DNA from: Membranipora membranacea
Taxonomy: Eukaryota > Bryozoa > Gymnolaemata > Cheilostomatida > Membraniporidae
Reading direction: 5' to 3'
Assembly: GCA_914767715.1 (NCBI GenBank)
Contig: OU612066.1
Location: 26,012,283 to 26,076,282 of the forward strand
Length of the DNA: 64,000 bases
Position numbers and translations under genes: made by a program
Part shown: positions 62,401-64,000 of the stretch, in pieces
Numbering within the stretch: the first letter of the stretch is position 1
Layout of the letters: every line of letters starts with the position of its first letter
The notes under the pieces: model-generated
The model's database searches: none
What the model saw: the letters and a program-made list of their open reading frames with translations, nothing else
Told to the model about the DNA's origin: nothing

Positions 62401-64000
62401 TGTCATGTAGAGCAATTTTTGAGAGAAGCTGTGGTATAACTCGTTCATCTCCAAAATATACAAAAGCTCTTGGTAAACTGCCGTCCGTAGCAAGTTGCCT
62501 TCCAATGTCTTCTAGAGATGTCTCGCTCCTTTCGATCTTCAGCAAATGCTCAATGCAGATATTGAAATGTTGCGCATACTGTTGAATAAGTTGTGCCCCG
62601 GAATTTCCATAAACTGAGCTAGTGAATATTAGGCCAATAGATTTTATGTTGACCTTCTGTGCAACCTTTAGGATATTCCGCACTTGGAATGTGTCTGATG
62701 GGGTTATACGAAGGAAATGAGGGTAGCGGTCAACATCGTCTAGCCAGTTGCTTGTGCTGCCAGGAGCGATTTGTGGAATCCCCAACAGCCTAAGATAGCT
62801 CTGCAAGGCAATCGTGACTGCACTACTGATGTCGCCAATAACCAGGACAAATCGATTCAACGGAACGCTGTGTGATACACCGTTAGTATCAATGAGTGTG
62901 GCCTCATCACCCCCAAATATCTCGTCAAGAATCCTATAGGTGTGCAGTTCCGCAGAGCAGGTGTCAATATACAATGTTCCTATGTCCAAACCCGTCTCAT
63001 TTTTGAAGTACTCTTTTCCGAAGTCAAATGCTAGAGAACGAAGTATCCCCGCTGTTGTCACATCTCTAGAGCATTGCTTGAAGTCTGATATATCGCTTAC
63101 CGTGCCTGTTCCTGCAATTCAATAGAAAAGAGGTTGAGGTAACAAAATTAAGACAAGACATTATTTCCGACTGAATTGTCACTCGCATAGACTAAACTTA
63201 TGAACAACAAAGGCACAATCACTAAAATGCATGACTTCTTCATGTCACGATAACAGTAAATAGTCAAGAGGCAGCCTTTTATATTATTTTATGTACTTTG
63301 GACTTTGACTTACCTATGACAACATATCCTGAGTCACCTGGCTCATAAATGTAAGCAGACTCAAACTTGTAACAACTATCACAAGTAGCAGTACACCTTG
63401 ATTTCACTTCTTCTCTCTCCAGATTGGCTACTGTTTCCACTGTATAATCGCTATACAGTTTCTTCCACTAGAAATGGCAAACAAATGTTATAAGTAGATA
63501 TATTTATATTGGTAATGACTAAAGCCATGCTACATTTGAAATATGAAGTCACAGAGTAAGAATCAATATCCTTACTCTGTGATGATGATAGAGAGATTTG
63601 CTGTCAATAGTGATCCTGCATGTGTTTAGATTTCGGAGAACTTGTTTGCTCCCTCTAACGACTGAGGGAGCTAGAGAATTCTGTGTATCAAGGCTCATAT
63701 CCTGATACCCAACATATGCTTATCCCTCCGCCGTCCGTAGAAACAAACTTGTTCAAGGTGGCACCCAAGAACAAGCATTCACATCTTATAAAGGCAGTGT
63801 ATAATATGGACTAGCCTAGCCTTGTCAAGTGTCTACTTTTTGTTTTACTTCATAATACAGCAAGAAATACAAGGGCCGCGTGACAAGGCTAGGACTACCC
63901 ATGATCAACAAAAAAATAATTTGCTCATGAATCTGCACCCTGAAGTATTCTATACCAAATTATTACCTCTCGGTAGGTTTGACCTCCTGTTGTTGTTGTG
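59432..64000 (-). CDS. Venus flytrap receptor with one membrane helix (5' end outside window)
   Basis: Seven phase-consistent exons: 63967-64000, 63314-63467, 61468-63111, 60827-60931, 60353-60478, 60084-60131 and 59432-59853; about 843 residues, N-terminus missing. The large exon carries an ANF-receptor / class C GPCR type ligand-binding domain: YEPGDSGYVVIG, then a region with GDISSAVTIALQSYL, IPQIAPGSTS and FLRITPSDTFQVRNIL, which follow the mGluR ectodomain pattern closely, and SSVYGNSGA. A cysteine-bearing stretch (SPCTTGVCFCPGN) precedes a single helix, TILSLAVLILVAVLTVIGYM. After it come about 280 polar, probably disordered residues with no second helix, ending in GEDNHSYEAL. Class C GPCRs have seven helices, so this is a single-pass relative. 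Tyrosines in FLYEIP and HSYEAL could be phosphorylated, which is speculation. Confidence 0.85.
60709..60760. repeat. Partial relative of the G-run foldback
   Basis: TGACTTGACAAGCTTTGTTG followed by a C-run of about fourteen. It resembles one arm of 47909-48004. It lies in an intron of the receptor gene. Confidence 0.5.
61150..61372 (-). mobile_element. tRNA-derived SINE
   Basis: On the minus strand the element opens with a tRNA-like head at about 61290-61365: A box TGGTGTAGTGGTTAGGA and B box GGTTCGAATCC, with ends GGGTGGT and GCTACCC that pair using two wobbles. The anticodon arm does not give a normal seven-base loop. A body follows and then a tail of imperfect TATCTG repeats down to about 61150, as SINEs often have. 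It sits in a receptor intron. Confidence 0.65.
63550..63581. mobile_element. Minimal CACAGAGTAAG foldback
   Basis: CACAGAGTAAG and CTTACTCTGTG face each other with about ten bases between. These are the same ends as in the large palindrome at 24142-24272, so this may be a core-deleted relic of that family. It lies in a receptor intron. Confidence 0.6.

Overview
The window looks like nuclear DNA of an invertebrate animal. It is AT-rich, the genes are cut into many short exons with GT/AG introns in consistent phase, and they include metazoan families (TMF1 golgin, ZDHHC5/8 palmitoyltransferase, fucose mutarotase, a class-C-receptor-like Venus flytrap protein, an arylacetamide-deacetylase-like esterase). 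The non-coding DNA is crowded with small foldback elements. A sponge or another early-branching animal would fit, but nothing here proves the phylum. Exon borders below were derived by hand from splice sites and reading phase.

Layout. 1-7.9 kb is intergenic, with a broken non-LTR reverse transcriptase and an inverted copy of a repeat seen again at 22-27 kb. 8.06-10.5 kb (+) holds a protein of about 717 residues with a helical front half and a trypsin-like triad at the back. 10.5-17 kb is gene-poor and holds a short LTR retroelement with identical LTRs, a U2 snRNA-like fragment, a tRNA-like relic and a large foldback. 17.07-19.10 kb (-) is a six-exon alpha/beta hydrolase. 20.6-41.7 kb (-) is TMF1 in at least 20 exons. 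Its 6.7-kb intron carries a complete two-exon plus-strand gene for a small secreted, arginine-rich peptide, four copies of the repeat, and a perfect 94-bp palindrome. 43.6-53.1 kb (-) is a ZDHHC5/8-type palmitoyltransferase. 54.4-57.8 kb (+) is fucose mutarotase with a basic tail, head to head with the palmitoyltransferase. 59.4-64.0 kb (-) is the 3' part of a receptor with a Venus flytrap ectodomain, one membrane helix and a long disordered tail; its start lies outside the window.

The genes do not form a pathway. TMF1 and the palmitoyltransferase are both membrane-traffic proteins and lie in tandem, but I infer no functional link. The least ordinary items are the intron-nested peptide gene, the trypsin-like protein with no visible signal peptide, the single-pass flytrap receptor, the mutarotase tail, and the repeat family with a sharply conserved core.
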